Source of the DNA: Prostheceraeus crozeri
Lineage: Eukaryota; Platyhelminthes; Polycladida; Euryleptidae
DNA length: 64,000 bases
NCBI GenBank assembly: GCA_907163375.1
Contig: CAJQUW010013671.1
Span: 248,001-312,000, forward strand
Direction: 5' to 3'
Both the position numbers and the translations under genes were made by a program. Below are positions 29,780 to 41,921 of the stretch, piece by piece. Every line of letters begins with the position of its first letter. Within the stretch, counting starts at the first letter, position 1. The notes under the pieces are model-generated. The model searched no databases, had not been told where the DNA came from, and saw only the letters and a program-made list of their open reading frames with translations.

Positions 29780-32494
29780 TAGGGTGCGGCGATGTTTTAT
29801 TTTCCCCAACGATCGATTTAATTTCGATTTTTCAGAAAAATTTCGATTTCTTTTCCGATTTCGATTTTTTTGTAAACCAAAAAAGAAATCATTTCAAAAC
29901 AGTCTGAGCTTTATTTTCTAATAACGTGTAAGTGGGCGATACATGTATGACAGACGTCTCAAGACAATACTGAATCATATGAAAGCATATTGTGAAGTCT
30001 AATTAGAAAAACGCATTACCCCTACTCATTCAAAAGTTTACTGTTGCGTCTGATTTTGATCAGTTGCCGTGCGCGCAAGCCACTCAAATTTGCACGACTG
30101 GGCGTTATGGTATTGCCCGTTACACTTCCTAGTCTTTCCGATGCCGTGTTTGGTGCTGGAATACACAAGAATTGTCGGGCAATCCTAGCCAAATTTGGAA
30201 GATTCTGCAGTTGATTCTCCCAAAAGGCAAGAACGTCAAATTTCTTGTGGTCGGGTGCAGGATTTGTTTACGCCACCAATTCGACATATCGCTGCCACTC
30301 CATCATAGCTCGGTCTTTGATGTTTTTGCAATCTGATTCCACCGGAGATCTAATTTTCATCTGCGACCACAAGGAAACACGTTGTCATTTCTCATCAAAC
30401 TTTTCTTGGCTCACTCCTGCAGTAATCACCTTCTCGTCTGTGTGAGATTATTTCTGCATTAAGTCGACAATACGCGCGACGATAATGTTCTTCGCAACAT
30501 CGACTTGTGTGGAAGAGAGGATACGTAGAAATCGTGGATCGATCGCAGAAGCGACCAACAGAATTGGTTGTTCAGTACCAGGTGTCACTTGTTCAATTCT
30601 GGATTTCATCTAGTTCAATATCGTGACTTTGAATGAAGTCAAGGCGGTGGGGACGTCGATAGATCCAATGAGTTCAGTCAGGGTTGACAGTAGAGGCAGG
30701 ATAAGATTGATCGAAGGAGACAGTTCACAACACAAGTCACGAGTAACGTCCTCGAATGGTGCCAACAATGATGTCAAGGTTTCGAGTAATTCCCACTCAT
30801 TGTTTTGGAGAATCGGTGGAGGATTGCGTGAATTCCGAATTTCGAGCAATGAGCGATTGATTTCTTGACGATTTTCTATCATCACTGACCAAGTATAGAA
30901 AGATGAGTTCCATCGTGTTGGAACATCTTGCGGAATTCTTTGAACCGATTTTCCAGATTCTTGCTGCAGATTATTTAGAAGTCGAACTCCAGGATTGCTA
31001 CGATGGAAGAAGCCAGCTATCGCCCGACAAGATTTCCGAAGATCATTAGCTGCCTCACAGGCTGTGAAGGAGTCTTCAGTACACAATTGTAGTGTGTGAG
31101 CCATGCAAGGCATCCAAGGAATTCCAGTCAATTCAATACCTCGTCGAATATTGCCAGCGTTGTCGGTCACTCCAGCTTCGAATATCTGATCATTAAAATC
31201 GATGGACATTTCTTCCATTAATCCACGCAGACAATGTGATATCGTTTCTCCAGCATGGTCTCTATCCGACGAATTGAAAGGTTCAACTCCGATGCAATAG
31301 GAATGTAGCCGGTAGTCGGCGTCAATAGAAGATGCAGTCAGTTTTAAGAAACTGTCATGATTCTTAGCGTCGTAGAAATCGAGAGCTATTGCGTATGACG
31401 GGAAATCATTCTCTTGGAAAAAGTTCTGCATTTTCACATCGATTTCTCGTTCCAAGGTCGGAGGCACAGTGCGCCGCATTTTGGTCTCACTAGGAATGTC
31501 ATATCTGTCGTTCAAGCATTCGACAAACTTGCGAAAATGTTCATTTTCGACGAAACGAATATATAGATATCCCTCAGCGATATAGTTTCAGCAAGTAGAC
31601 GATCGAGCTTTAGAGCTTTGGCACTACCATGAGGATACTTGTGATGAACAACAAAGGAAGTTTCGATGGTTGATTGACGAGATGGAGATGGCTTTCTTTT
31701 CACCGCCTTCTTTGCTTTCTCCTCTGATCGGAGTAGATTTTCGGATGATTGTCTTTCAAATGTCTGAACATATTGGTAGTCGATCCATCCTTCACCTTTA
31801 CACTCGGATTCCTACATTCACCTGTGAGACATTTCGCTGACGTCTTGCAATTGTCTAAAGTAAAATAACGATGTATTTGTGATTTCTGTTTCGTGGACAT
31901 AACGACGGTAGGGGGAGCGTAGAATGCCGAAATTGACTACAGCATATCCCTCTCGATCGAAGGCGATCATGATAACAATGTCTAACTTTAAACCAATCAG
32001 CGTCCCAACGAGTTTCGTCACCTGCTGCTCACCTTAAATCAACTATTTTTATAGTGATCTATCAACTAAGAAATAGTGCACGAAGTCAAGGACAATGCCA
32101 ACGCCGCTGACTCGTAGCTTCAACCACAGAATTGACTTCAACTGACATCACAGATCAGTCACACAATAGACTGCCTGAGCCGATTCTGGCTGATAGCAGT
32201 AGCAGTCTAGCACAGCAAATTGTTTGATGATCAAGCAGCCATCCTACATGTAGCTAGCTGGGAGGAATCACAGATAATTTCAATTAAGAAATCGTTCTCG
32301 TGTATTGTACATGAAATGAATTGGGTTTAACCACTTCCCATACCTGTATTGACCTGAATTGGGAAATGTAGCATTTATTTATCAAAACGAAAAAATCGAA
32401 CTGAAAATCGCGATCTCTTTTGATTACCGATCGATTTTCGATTTTTCAATTCCGATCGATTTTTTCCCCGATCGATTTAAATCGCCGCACCCTA
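29780..32494 (-). mobile_element. hAT-superfamily transposon
   Basis: The ends are TAGGGTGCGGCGAT and its complement, with an 8-bp target duplication GTAATAAG at 29772-29779 and 32495-32502. The length is 2715 bp. Near both ends lie repeated ATCGATT/TTCGATTT motifs. It encodes a BED-finger transposase on the minus strand that is now broken. Confidence 0.95.
30010..31900 (-). pseudogene. hAT transposase (BED finger), broken
   Basis: From 5' to 3' on the minus strand: a BED zinc finger at 31700-31900 (CLTGEC, then HLKDNHP), a linker ORF 31512-31703, and the main catalytic region 30610-31515 with ALDFYDAKNH, VTDNAGN and MPCMAHTLQLC motifs. A C-terminal dimerisation part at about 30010-30600 carries AFWENQ and then the PAPNTASERLGS segment. 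Several frame changes and stops join these pieces, so no full transposase is made. Family role: cut-and-paste with 8-bp duplications. Confidence 0.85.
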
Positions 32495-32502
32495 GTAATA
32501 AG

Positions 32503-33179
32503 GTTCATACTACAGTAGACGACAGTGGTCAGTTATTTGTCACACACTATTAGCTAGGCCCGTGTCATTCAATGGTCAGTTAACATATTTATCGAGCTAC
32601 TCCGCTGAAGCTACTCGTAGTAATTAGAATAGACTTTTGTCTCATAGCTGAATTGCAGAGCAGCATAAGCGGAAAGATTTAAAAATATTGACACTCAGCT
32701 GTAACTTTCATGCGAAACTAAATAAAGAAATGTTGATTGCTTAATCCTCCTTTAGTGAGATTATAGATGTCACCTTTGATATCACACCATTTTTCCGGAT
32801 GGGCTCTAAACAAATCTTCATGAAAGTAGTCGCACTGCGGAATAACATGATGAATATATCATCTGACACGGTGCTAACCAATTGTATGACAAATGAACAA
32901 CAAATGAGTGGCCACGGTCTTCTATTACTAAGATGTCAAGCATCGAATAACACGCAAACACAAGTTTAATTTTCAAAAATTGACCGAGTACTTTTCTCCA
33001 CGAGAAACAGAATCTTTTGATACAAAAATTTCACTGTATACTAGCATTTTTTTGAGTTGCCATTCTACCTACTACATGCACATGCCTACTCTTATAATTC
33101 GGACAAATAGCTGGCTACGGACATAGAGAAAAAGAAAAACAAAAGTTATTTTACAGCTAATTAAGTTGCATTAGCATCA
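32503..33179. other. Intergenic, no gene seen
   Basis: Nothing recognisable beyond AT-rich sequence and short ORFs. Confidence 0.5.
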
Positions 33180-33672
33180 ATGTTGCTGTTATGGTGGGAC
33201 AAGGGGGCTTTGCTTGTACGTCCACGAGTTCTTTAGGTCCAGGTTCCGACCCCCTTTAGAGCTACATGCTTGGTTGCGCTTGCAGGTCGTGCCCTCTGGA
33301 TGCTACCATCTTTTTACACGCAGGTAGCAACTAACTCAACCATAGCCGAGTGCTGGGCGGCTGTAGATAGCCTGGTTAACCCGGACAGTCCGGGAAGGTT
33401 AGTGGAACCCTGATGGAGGAAATGCCATCAAAGCACTAGTGGTATCCACACTGTGCAGCACCCTGGAATGGCGTGTAGGTGTGTGTGCAATTTGCGCATC
33501 TATAGGCATTTCTTGATTAACATTGGGTCAGAGATGAAATTTTGTTGACGGTTTTCGATCATGGATAGAGGTAGAAGATTGAAAAATTGAAAGATGAAAT
33601 GATTGTGATGAGAAGGCAAACTCTGGAAGCAAATCCTCGCTAACCCGCAGTGCCAAGTGTGGCGAGCAAGGC

Positions 33673-34767
33673 ATGCCCCTTACTGCAATGAATTCAAGCA
33701 CGAATAATAAGCCCTCAGTCCCCAGCAGTTCTGGATTCACCCTTCAACGCAGCGGTAGGATCGATGAAAGAGCAGAGGGTGCTGAGAATCCCTGGGTTCG
33801 GACAAGCTGCAAAGGAAAAAAAGTGACAAATATCGCGGTTGCTGCATTCAATTATCGGTCATTAATGGATCAATCAAACGAATTGGAAAGAGCTCTAGAT
33901 TCCGTGAATGTGGATGTTCTTGGTTTATGTGAAACAAGACGGAAAGGAGAAGAAATGACACAGACTGAAGGAAGTAATATCCTATGCTGAGTGGTATCAG
34001 TTCTCGTCCTAAGGGTACAAAGAAAAACAGCTTCAAAGCTAATACAAGTCTACGCGCCGACTTCCAGCAGTGAAGACGAAGAAATAGAGAGATTCTATGG
34101 CGACATTCAAGATGCAATTGACGATGATAGAAGTGGCAAGCTAATTGTGATGGGCTGTGAAGACGAAGAAATAGAGAGATTCTATGACGATATTCAAGAT
34201 GTAATTGACGATGATAGAAGTGGCAAGCTAATTGTGATGGGCTGTTTCAATGCAAAATTGGATAAAAACAAGACGATGAAAAATGCGTTGGCAGCTATGG
34301 GTATGGCAGACGAAATCCACGAGGCTCAAGAATGATAGAATTCTCAGCTGCGAATAACCTCAGAATATCCAACACATTTTTCAAAAAGAACCCCAACAGA
34401 AAATGGACTTGGGAATCACCCAACGGCACAACCAAAAGTGAAATTGACTTCATCCTTTGTAGAAATTATGACTTAGCTTTAGACGTCGGAATCGTCAACC
34501 GGTTTGATTTCGACTCCGGCCATCGTCTTCTACGAGCGAAGGTCAGAGTCAATGATAGACATGAAAGAGCTAAAAGGATGAGACAACTCACAATTCCAGG
34601 GAATATCATGCTCGAACGGAGGAACGAATTCCTGTTGAATCTCTCAAACAGATTCGAGAACCTGCAGATCGAAGATACCGATGAAGTGAATGATGAATAT
34701 TTGAAGCTGACTAGAGCTCTGAAAAAAGCAGCAAAAACATTAAAGATTGATAAAACCAAACACCAAA
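33673..34767 (+). pseudogene. LINE endonuclease domain (RTE-type), decayed
   Basis: Pieces 33673-33990 and 33991-34335 share a frame split by TGA 33988. A second frame runs from 34332. Motifs of the exonuclease-endonuclease-phosphatase fold remain: LGLCETRRKG, LIQVYAPTSS, and RKWTWESPNGTTKSEIDFIL. Two usual catalytic sites are altered: the 'GDFNA' site reads GCFNA and the 'SDHR' site reads SGHR, so the nuclease would be inactive even without the breaks. An in-frame 87-bp duplication lies at 34072-34245. Confidence 0.8.
34072..34245 (+). repeat. 87-bp in-frame tandem duplication in LINE ORF
   Basis: Unit 34072-34158 repeats at 34159-34245 with only a few differences, duplicating 29 residues that end in KLIVMGC. 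Confidence 0.9.
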
Positions 34768-37700
34768 AGTAGTAAGCAAGTGACAAACACTCGACCGGCG
34801 CCCCCCCCTCTGGAACGGCAGAGTGTCGTGGTCGGCCGCCGTGGTGCTTCGGGTCTGAGTCCCCCCCCCCTGGAACGACAGAGTCTGTCGTGGTGTGCCG
34901 GCCAGGTGGGTTCACAACATGTTCGCTGACTCCCCCCCCTCTGGAACGACAGAGTGTGAGACTCGGATGTGTTGGTCTCGTATGGGTTGACGTGACCGAC
35001 CGCCTAGGTTGACGTGGCCGACCGCCTAGGTTGACGTGGGCGACCGTCTAGGTTGACGTGGGCGACCGTCTAGGTTGTCGTGGATGGTGAAATGGCTGCC
35101 AGATTCGGATTCAGCGTAAAATTCTGCATCGGTAGGGTGAGTTTCAAGGCAATTGGCGAGAAAAAATTTTTCTTCAAAATTTTAACAGAGTTAGAATTTG
35201 GGACGTTTTGGTGTGTAGCGCCCAAACGAAGCATCGGATGAGAAAACGGAGGCCAGATTCGCAATCTACGTGAAATTTTGGGTTAGGAAGGATGTTTCCA
35301 GCGAAATCGGAGAGAAAAAATTTTCGGCTGACGTCCCCCCCCCTCTAAACAGCTTGCTTCGATTTTGGCTTCTAGTGGACGGATTTTGTCGTGCGATAGC
35401 TCGTTTGAAAGCTAAGAGTGAGACAAATTCAGTGAAAGAATCGGCTTGTTCCTATCTGTCTTCGTTTAGATGTGAGACGCCATTTAAGATTTTGGGACAT
35501 TGGTGAAAAACGACAGAGTTAGAATTTGGGACGTTTTGGGCTGTAGCTTCAAAACGAAGCATCGGATTGGAAAACGGATTTCAGATTTGGAATCAGCGTG
35601 AAATTCTTTATCTGTATAGTGAGTTTCAAGTCAATCGGCGAGAAAAAATTTTCAACATTTTTCGAAAAAACGACAGAGTTAGAATTTGGGATGTTTTGGT
35701 GTGTAGCGCCCAAACGAAGCATCGGATGAGAAAACGGAGGCCAGATTCGGAATCTACGTGAAATTTTGGGTTAGGAAGGATGTTTCCAGCGAAATCGGAG
35801 AGAAAAAATTTTCGGCTGACGTCCCCCCCCCTCTGGACAGCTTGCTTCGATTTTGGCTTCCAGTGGACGGATTTTGTCGTGCAATAGCTCGTTTGAAAGC
35901 TAAGAGTGAGACAAATTCAGTGAAACAATCGGCTTGTTCCTATCTGTCTTGGTTCAAAAGTTAGAGCGGTTACAAGATTTTAGGTCGGAGCTCGCTCACC
36001 TGAAAAAATCCTAAGTGTCAGAGTGGCTTTGTATGGGTAAAAATTTGAAAATTTTCCAAAGTGTGGAATTTCGACCTAGGACCGTCACCAAAACATTTTT
36101 CATCAAATTTTGAAATTTCACTGACGTCCCCCCCCCCTCTGGACAGCTTGCTTCGATTTTGGCTTCCAGTGGACGGATTTTGTCGTGCGATAGCTCGTTT
36201 GAAAGCTAAGAGTGAGACAAATTCAGTGAAACAATCGGCTTGTTCCTATCTGTCTTCGTTCAAAAGTTAGAGCGGTTACAAGATTTTAGGTCGGAGCTCG
36301 CTCACCTGAAAAAATCCTAAGTGTCAGAGTGGCTTTGTATGGGTAAAAATTTGAAAATTTTCCAAAGTGTGGAATTTCGACCTGGGACCGTCACCAAAAC
36401 ATTTTTCATCAAATTTTGAAATTTCACTGACGTCCCCCCCCTCTGGACAGCTTGCTTCGATTTTGGCTTCCAGTGGACGGATTTTGTCGTGCGATAGCTC
36501 GTTTGAAAGCTAAGAGTGAGACAAATTCAGTGAAACAATCGGCTTGTTCCTATCTGTCTTCGTTCAAAAGTTAGAGCGGTTACAAGATTTTAGGTCGGAG
36601 CTCGCTCACCTGAAAAAATCCTAAGTGTCAGAGTGGCTTTGTATGGGTAAAAATTTGAAAATTTTCCAAAGTGTGGAATTTCGACCTAGGACCGTCACCA
36701 AAACATTTTTCATCAAATTTTGAAATTTCACTGACGTCCCCCCCCCCTCTGGACAGCTTGCTTCGATTTTGGCTTCCAGTGGACGGATTTTGTCGTGCGA
36801 TAGCTCGTTTGAAAGCTAAGAGTGAGACAAATTCAGTGAAACAATCGGCTTGTTCCTATCTGTCTTGGTTCAAAAGTTAGAGCGGTTACAAGATTTTAGG
36901 TCGGAGCTCGCTCACCTGAAAAAATCCTAAGTGTCAGAGTGGCTTTGTATGGGTAAAAATTTGAAAATTTTCCAAAGTGTGGAATTTCGACCTGGGACCG
37001 TCACCAAAACATTTTTCATCAAATTTTGAAATTTCACTGACGTCCCCCCCCCTCTGGACAGCTTGCTTCGATTTTGGCTTCTAGTGGACGGATTTTGTCG
37101 TGCGATAGCTCGTTTGAAAGCTAAGAGTGAGACAAATTCAGTGAAACAATCGGCTTGTTCCTATCTGTCTTCGTTCAAAAGTTAGAGCGGTTACAAGATT
37201 TTAGGTCGGAGCTCGCTCACCTGAAAAAATCCTAAGTGTCAGAGTGGCTTTGTATGGGTAAAAATTTGAAAATTTTCCAAAGTGTGGAATTTCGACCTGG
37301 GACCGTCACCAAAACATTTTTCATCAAATTTTGAAATTTCACTGACGTCCCCCCCCCTCTGGACAGCTTGCTTCGATTTTGGCTTCCAGTGGACGGATTT
37401 TGTCGTGCGATAGCTCGTTTGAAAGCTAAGAGTGAGACAAATTCAGTGAAACAATCGGCTTGTTCCTATCTGTCTTCGTTCAAAAGTTAGAGCGGTTACA
37501 AGATTTTAGGTCGGAGCTCGCTCACCTGAAAAAATCCTAAGTGTCAGAGTGGCTTTGTATGGGTAAAAATTTGAAAATTTTCCAAAGTGTGGAATTTCGA
37601 CCTGGGACCGTCACCAAAACATTTTTCATCAAATTTTGAAATTTCACTGACGTCCCCCCCCCTCTGGACAGCTTGCTTCGATTTTGGCTTCTAGTGGACG

Positions 37701-38270
37701 GATTTTGTCGTGCGATAGCTCGTTTGAAAGCTAAGAGTGAGACAAATTCAGTGAAACAATCGGCTTGTTCCTATCTGTCTTCGTTCAAAAGTTAGAGCGG
37801 TTACAAGATTTTAGGTCGGAGCTCGCTCACCTGAAAAAATCCTAAGTGTCAGAGTGGCTTTGTATGGGTAAAAATTTGAAAATTTTCCAAAGTGTGGAAT
37901 TTCGACCTGGGACCGTCACCAAAACATTTTTCATCAAATTTTGAAATTTCACTGACGTCCCCCCCCCTCTGGACAGCTTGCTTCGATTTTGGCTTCCAGT
38001 GGACGGATTTTGTCGTGCGATAGCTCGTTTGAAAGCTAAGAGTGAGACAAATTCAGTGAAACAATCGGCTTGTTCCTATCTGTCTTCGTTCAAAAGTTAG
38101 AGCGGTTACAAGATTTTAGGTCGGAGCTCGCTCACCTGAAAAAATCCTAAGTGTCAGAGTGGCTTTGTATGGGTAAAAATTTGAAAATTTTCCAAAGTGT
38201 GGAATTTCGACCTGGGACCGTCACCAAAACATTTTTCATCAAATTTTGAAATTTCACTGACGTCCCCCCC
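34768..38270 (+). repeat. P2 left long inverted end, tandem-repeat rich
   Basis: The first ~310 bp hold CCCCCCCTCTGG blocks and GTTGACGTGG(G/C)CGACCG units. Then follow two longer units (35331, 35818) and seven near-identical ~305-bp units (36124-38262). Each starts with GACGTCCCCCCCCTCTGG and contains CTTCGATTTTGGCTT. Everything is inverted relative to 58204-59647. ORFs of 60-78 codons here are repeat translations. Confidence 0.9.
36124..38262 (+). repeat. Seven-copy ~305-bp tandem array
   Basis: Unit starts near 36124, 36431, 36735, 37042, 37346, 37649 and 37956. Units differ by C-run length (7-10) and a few substitutions, indicating recent amplification or gene conversion. Confidence 0.93.
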
Positions 38271-38296
38271 CTCTTATCGATTGCATATTCACAGGG

Positions 38297-38304
38297 TATA
38301 TAAG
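38297..38304 (+). promoter_or_regulatory. TATA box and leader of the first P2 gene
   Basis: TATATAAG. A GTAAGT donor follows at 38352 and a TTTACAG acceptor at 38974, so a ~620-bp intron lies in the 5' UTR, ending 7 bp before ATG 38982. This matches the P1 layout at 10051-10891. Confidence 0.65.
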
Positions 38305-38981
38305 AACGGGATCGGGAGAGGAATTTCACTAAGTTGAGAAACTGACTACAGGTAAGTCGTTTCTCTTGAGGTCCGATATCGGACTTCTGACTTTACATTG
38401 CTGATATCAGCTAAGGTGTCAGACTTATAGGTTAGTCAGTATAGCATGACTGACCATTTGATGATAGTAGGCCGAAATCTTCAAACGGCTATAACTTTGC
38501 TTCTACAAGTCCTTTAGACTTGATTCAAAAAACATTCGACAGCGTTTGCTATGCTGAAGGTGACAGACTACTTATAAACGTTTTATGAGTAGTACTAAAA
38601 TACTGAAAAATTTAAATTCATATTTAATGATAATAATTAAAGTTTTTGAATAAAAAGCAGTCGTTTATGAGTCTCTGTGACTTGGGTCGTTTCCTCTTGT
38701 AAATAACTCCACCGGTTTTCATGTCAAAACTGGGGCCCGGATACCAACACAGTGATATGACGCACGCTCTGTCCGATCGAGGTTGGATTTGTGGGTCGAG
38801 GCCTTGGAGCTGGGATAAGATCCCCTCTGAGTAATGCCTGTAACGGATTCAAGAGCTTAACACCCAAACGGTTGCTGACTTGCTATCAAATGTTTGGTGA
38901 CTTAGTCTTTCAATACATATCAGCAAGTAGTATCCTATAAACACTTGCTATCAAATTTTACTCTATCTTTACAGAATTATC

Positions 38982-39941
38982 ATGACGAAAGCGAGTAACG
39001 CCAAGATGCTAGTGGGGAAGTGCAGTTGTGGCAAGATTGCTAGAGGTAGCGAACTCAAGAAACATTTGAAAGAAAAAGAGGGGACGATGGGCCATGAGAG
39101 GAAAGTGATGTTGAGGTTGTGTGTGTCTTGTCGGAAATGTGTGATGGGGGATGAGAAGGAATTTATGAAGGCGCATTTGCAGTGTGAGAGTGGGAACATC
39201 GGAGAGAAGGGGTTCAAGGCATGGTTTGAGGGAGAGTTGTTGGAGAGGGAAGAGGTGACAAAGGCGGTGGCAGCGATACAGGACGTGATTGGGGAGAAAG
39301 TGGTGAGGAATGCGAGTGAGGGGAGTTCGAGTGATGGGAGTTCGAATGAGGAAGTTGAGTTGAGAGCGAATATGAAGAAGAAGGATGATGTTGATTTGGA
39401 TGCGGTGATGGAAGATTTGTTTGGGGACATAGCGGATTTGAAGGAAGAGTGGGAGGGGGAGGAAGTGGCTAAGCCGATGGCAGCGTCATCGCCACGGCAG
39501 CAAGAGGCGTATGACACGGAGGTATTTGTGAGAATGAAGGATCGTGTGATGGCTTTGGAAAGTAATAATAGAAAAGTTTTGAAGGAGAATGAAGAGCTGA
39601 AGGTGAAGGTTGAGGGGTATAGGGCAACAAGGGAAGAGTTGGAGAGCTTGAGAAAGAAGGAGAAGGAATGGATGGCGGAAAGGAGCGAGTTGATGAGGAA
39701 GGCAGGTTTGGTGGAGAGTTTGCAGGCGAGTGTGTCGAGGAAGGATGAAGAGATAGAGCGGATGCGAAGCGTGGTGAAGGAGACGGAGGAGGTGAAGGTT
39801 ATTAATAAGAGGTTGACGGGTGAAGTGGAGCGACTGCATGAGCGTTTGAAGTGTCGAAAAAGGAGAGTGTATGAAGTCCATCTTCCCTCTTTGAGAACAA
39901 TGTGTGCGACGCCCCAACCATCACGGATGATCCCAACGTAA
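38982..39941 (+). CDS. P2 coiled-coil protein with Cys-rich N-terminus
   Basis: 319 residues. The first ~75 contain paired Cys/His (KCSCGK, LCVSCRKC, HLQC) that could bind zinc. The rest is Glu/Lys-rich and strongly helical, with heptad-like repeats from about residue 180 to 290, so it is a coiled coil. Codon use is G-rich (GAG/AAG/TTG), unlike neighbours. It matches the P1 six-exon gene in position, promoter layout and overall plan (Cys-rich head, helical tail). A second frame at 39902-40171 may be a spliced 3' extension. Function unknown. The long reverse-strand ORF over it is a shadow. Confidence 0.65.
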   Translation: MTKASNAKMLVGKCSCGKIARGSELKKHLKEKEGTMGHERKVMLRLCVSCRKCVMGDEKEFMKAHLQCESGNIGEKGFKAWFEGELLEREEVTKAVAAIQDVIGEKVVRNASEGSSSDGSSNEEVELRANMKKKDDVDLDAVMEDLFGDIADLKEEWEGEEVAKPMAASSPRQQEAYDTEVFVRMKDRVMALESNNRKVLKENEELKVKVEGYRATREELESLRKKEKEWMAERSELMRKAGLVESLQASVSRKDEEIERMRSVVKETEEVKVINKRLTGEVERLHERLKCRKRRVYEVHLPSLRTMCATPQPSRMIPT

Positions 39942-40315
39942 CACAGCAGTGTTATGAGGGCGACGGAGTCCGATGTCTCCACATGAGTATGGACGTTACC
40001 GGCCAGCTTGAAGACTTCGTCGTCCGAAAAGTTCGGAAGAAAGTTCCCAGTAAGCTTCCTCAACATGATCATTTTTGTAGCTCATCTAATCTCCTATTCT
40101 TTTTCTTTCAGAGTTTTTGCAGAAGTGAGAGGAGTGTCGGTGGACGGAGAACGACCCATGGGCTCTTTTAAGGGCCAACCTTCTAATGCAGCTAAAGCGG
40201 TCCCAAGCCCGCCACATATCCTTGGATATGGAATGCAGAGGGGAAGAAAAATAATGAATGGAATGAAATGGGAGGACACTCACGCGCCACACGCAACATA
40301 ACACACTTCTCTCTT

Positions 40316-41134
40316 CCGTAGTCTAACAAGCTCTTTACACATGGATCGCAGTCGATTGCTATCCCTGTATCAGAAGTGTAAGCTATCTTAATTTTATTTG
40401 ATACTATTTCATCTATCATCATCGTCCATATGAAATGTTTTAAGATTTACAAGTTAGACTAAGCGTGCTACTATTTCCAAATGAAAATGTATACATGGTT
40501 AAATCATCCACTTAACCCCATCCGTAGTCTAACAAGCTCTTTACACATGGATCGCAGTCGATTGCTATCCCTGTATCAGAAGTGTAAGCTATCTTAATTT
40601 TATTTGACACTATTTCATCTATCATCATCGTCCATATGAAATGTTTTAAGATTTACAAGTTAGACTAAGCGTGCTACTATTTCCAAATGAAAATGTATAC
40701 ATGGTTAAATCATCCACTTAACCCCATCCGTAGTCTAACAAGCTCTTTACACATGGATCGCAGTCGATTGCTATCCCTGTATCAGAAGTGTAAGCTATCT
40801 TAATTTTATTTGACACTATTTCATCTATCATCATCGTCCATATGAAATGTTTTAAGATTTACAAGTTAGACTAAGCGTGCTACTATTTCCAAATGAAAAT
40901 GTATACATGGTTAAATCATCCACTTAACCCCATCCGTAGTCCAACAAGCTCTTTACACATGGATCGCAGTCGATTGCTATCCCTGTATCAGAAGTGTAAG
41001 CTATCTTAATTTTATTTGACACTATTTCATCTATCATCATCCTCCATATGAAATGTTTTAAGATTTACAAGTTAGACTAAGCGTGCTACTATTTCCAAAT
41101 GAAAATGTATACATGGTTAAATCATCCACTGAAG
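40316..41134. repeat. Four-copy 206-bp tandem array in P2
   Basis: Units start at 40316, 40522, 40728 and 40934, each with CCGTAGTC(T/C)AACAAGC. They are almost identical and end before ACTGAAGCC. Located between the first rightward gene and the leftward ORF 41188-41643. No ORF of interest; possible enhancer or replication-related repeat, unproven. Confidence 0.95.
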
Positions 41135-41187
41135 CCCCATTCAAGTACGTCAGTATGAAAGCAAAGATAATACGAAATAAAAATTTA

Positions 41188-41643
41188 TTATGGCATGTAT
41201 TTCAAAAGGTCTTCATCGTCAATATCGTCCCAGAGTCTGGCTTCACATAGATAACAAAAACAGTTCAGTTGCTTTAATCGTTCTTCTGCAGCGTCCCTCA
41301 CGTTGTCAATGTACGCCCACTCCGCCACGGTTCGCGGTTGGGAGTTAGGGGTGTACCACTCCCATATTTGATGCAACTGCGACTTGCTGGTCATCTCCAT
41401 CACATCGTCAGTATCGTACTGGAGATACTTCCACCTCACGCCTGTTAAGTCGGGACACTCCTTCTCACATACACTCTCCTCTTCCTCATCCGCTGGTAAT
41501 GATAACTTCCTGATATTGTCCAGTTGGTACACCTTCTCCACCTTCGCCTTTCTTGGTGCATTTGGTGTAACGAGCACCTTTGCTGATGTGCATGGAGAGG
41601 AGAACTCCAATGCGGTATTTGGTGTTGTTGGAGGACTTGTCAT
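41188..41643 (-). CDS. P2 unknown acidic protein
   Basis: 151 residues from ATG 41643. The first 30 are Thr/Ser-Pro-rich (SPPTTPNTALEF), followed by a basic patch, an acidic DEEEESV segment and a C-terminal region with WKYLQYDTDD, WEWYTP and CFCYLC. It is divergent from polB and shares the 41.65-41.92 kb intergenic region with it. Family not recognised. The small protein in this place in P1 (8278-8739) also has a Pro-directed N-terminus. Confidence 0.6.
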   Translation of the reverse strand: MTSPPTTPNTALEFSSPCTSAKVLVTPNAPRKAKVEKVYQLDNIRKLSLPADEEEESVCEKECPDLTGVRWKYLQYDTDDVMEMTSKSQLHQIWEWYTPNSQPRTVAEWAYIDNVRDAAEERLKQLNCFCYLCEARLWDDIDDEDLLKYMP

Positions 41644-41741
41644 GTTGTCTTTGAAATGCTGACTTTGAAATGTTTTCTAATTCTTAAGTATCAACAAGCA
41701 ACCAATCAGAATGAACAGCCAATGAATGATGAGCATGAAAG

Positions 41742-41749
41742 GATATAAG
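41742..41749 (+). promoter_or_regulatory. TATA-like box of P2 polB, with CCAAT motifs
   Basis: GATATAAG, with CCAAT at about 41702 and 41719 upstream. It places the start ~150 bp before the ATG-only first exon. Confidence 0.5.
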
Positions 41750-41921
41750 CAAAGTGACATCCGTGTCATTTCACTCTGTCTTTGAGACGTATAAGTGAAG
41801 TATTCTCTAGCGAATTCTGCTATTATTTGAGGTGTACAAGTGAATTCCAAATTTGAGACATATTAATTGAGTGAAGTCTCTATCTTATTGAAGCATCAAC
41901 CTTAAACATAATTTCGTTCAA

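Larger units (their letters stand above)
33180..34767 (+). mobile_element. RTE-like LINE, 5' fragment
   Basis: A GC-richer 5' leader (33240-33490) precedes an apurinic-type endonuclease ORF. The element ends abruptly where P2 begins, and its reverse transcriptase half is nowhere to the right of P2. The 3' part was therefore lost, or the P2 insertion involved a deletion. Confidence 0.7.

Noticed and set aside
33240-33490. Possible structured RNA in the GC-rich stretch
   Set aside because: It lies directly before the LINE ORF and reads as a LINE 5' leader; no tRNA or rRNA features were found.
36124-38262. CRISPR-like regular repeats
   Set aside because: Whole units are repeated head to tail with no unique spacers, in eukaryotic DNA; this is a tandem satellite.
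38969-40072. 367-codon minus-strand ORF
   Set aside because: It is the complement of the Glu/Lys-rich coiled-coil gene 38982-39941. Its Ser/Leu/Phe/Thr-rich content is what the reverse of GAG/AAG-rich codons gives, and it has no promoter.
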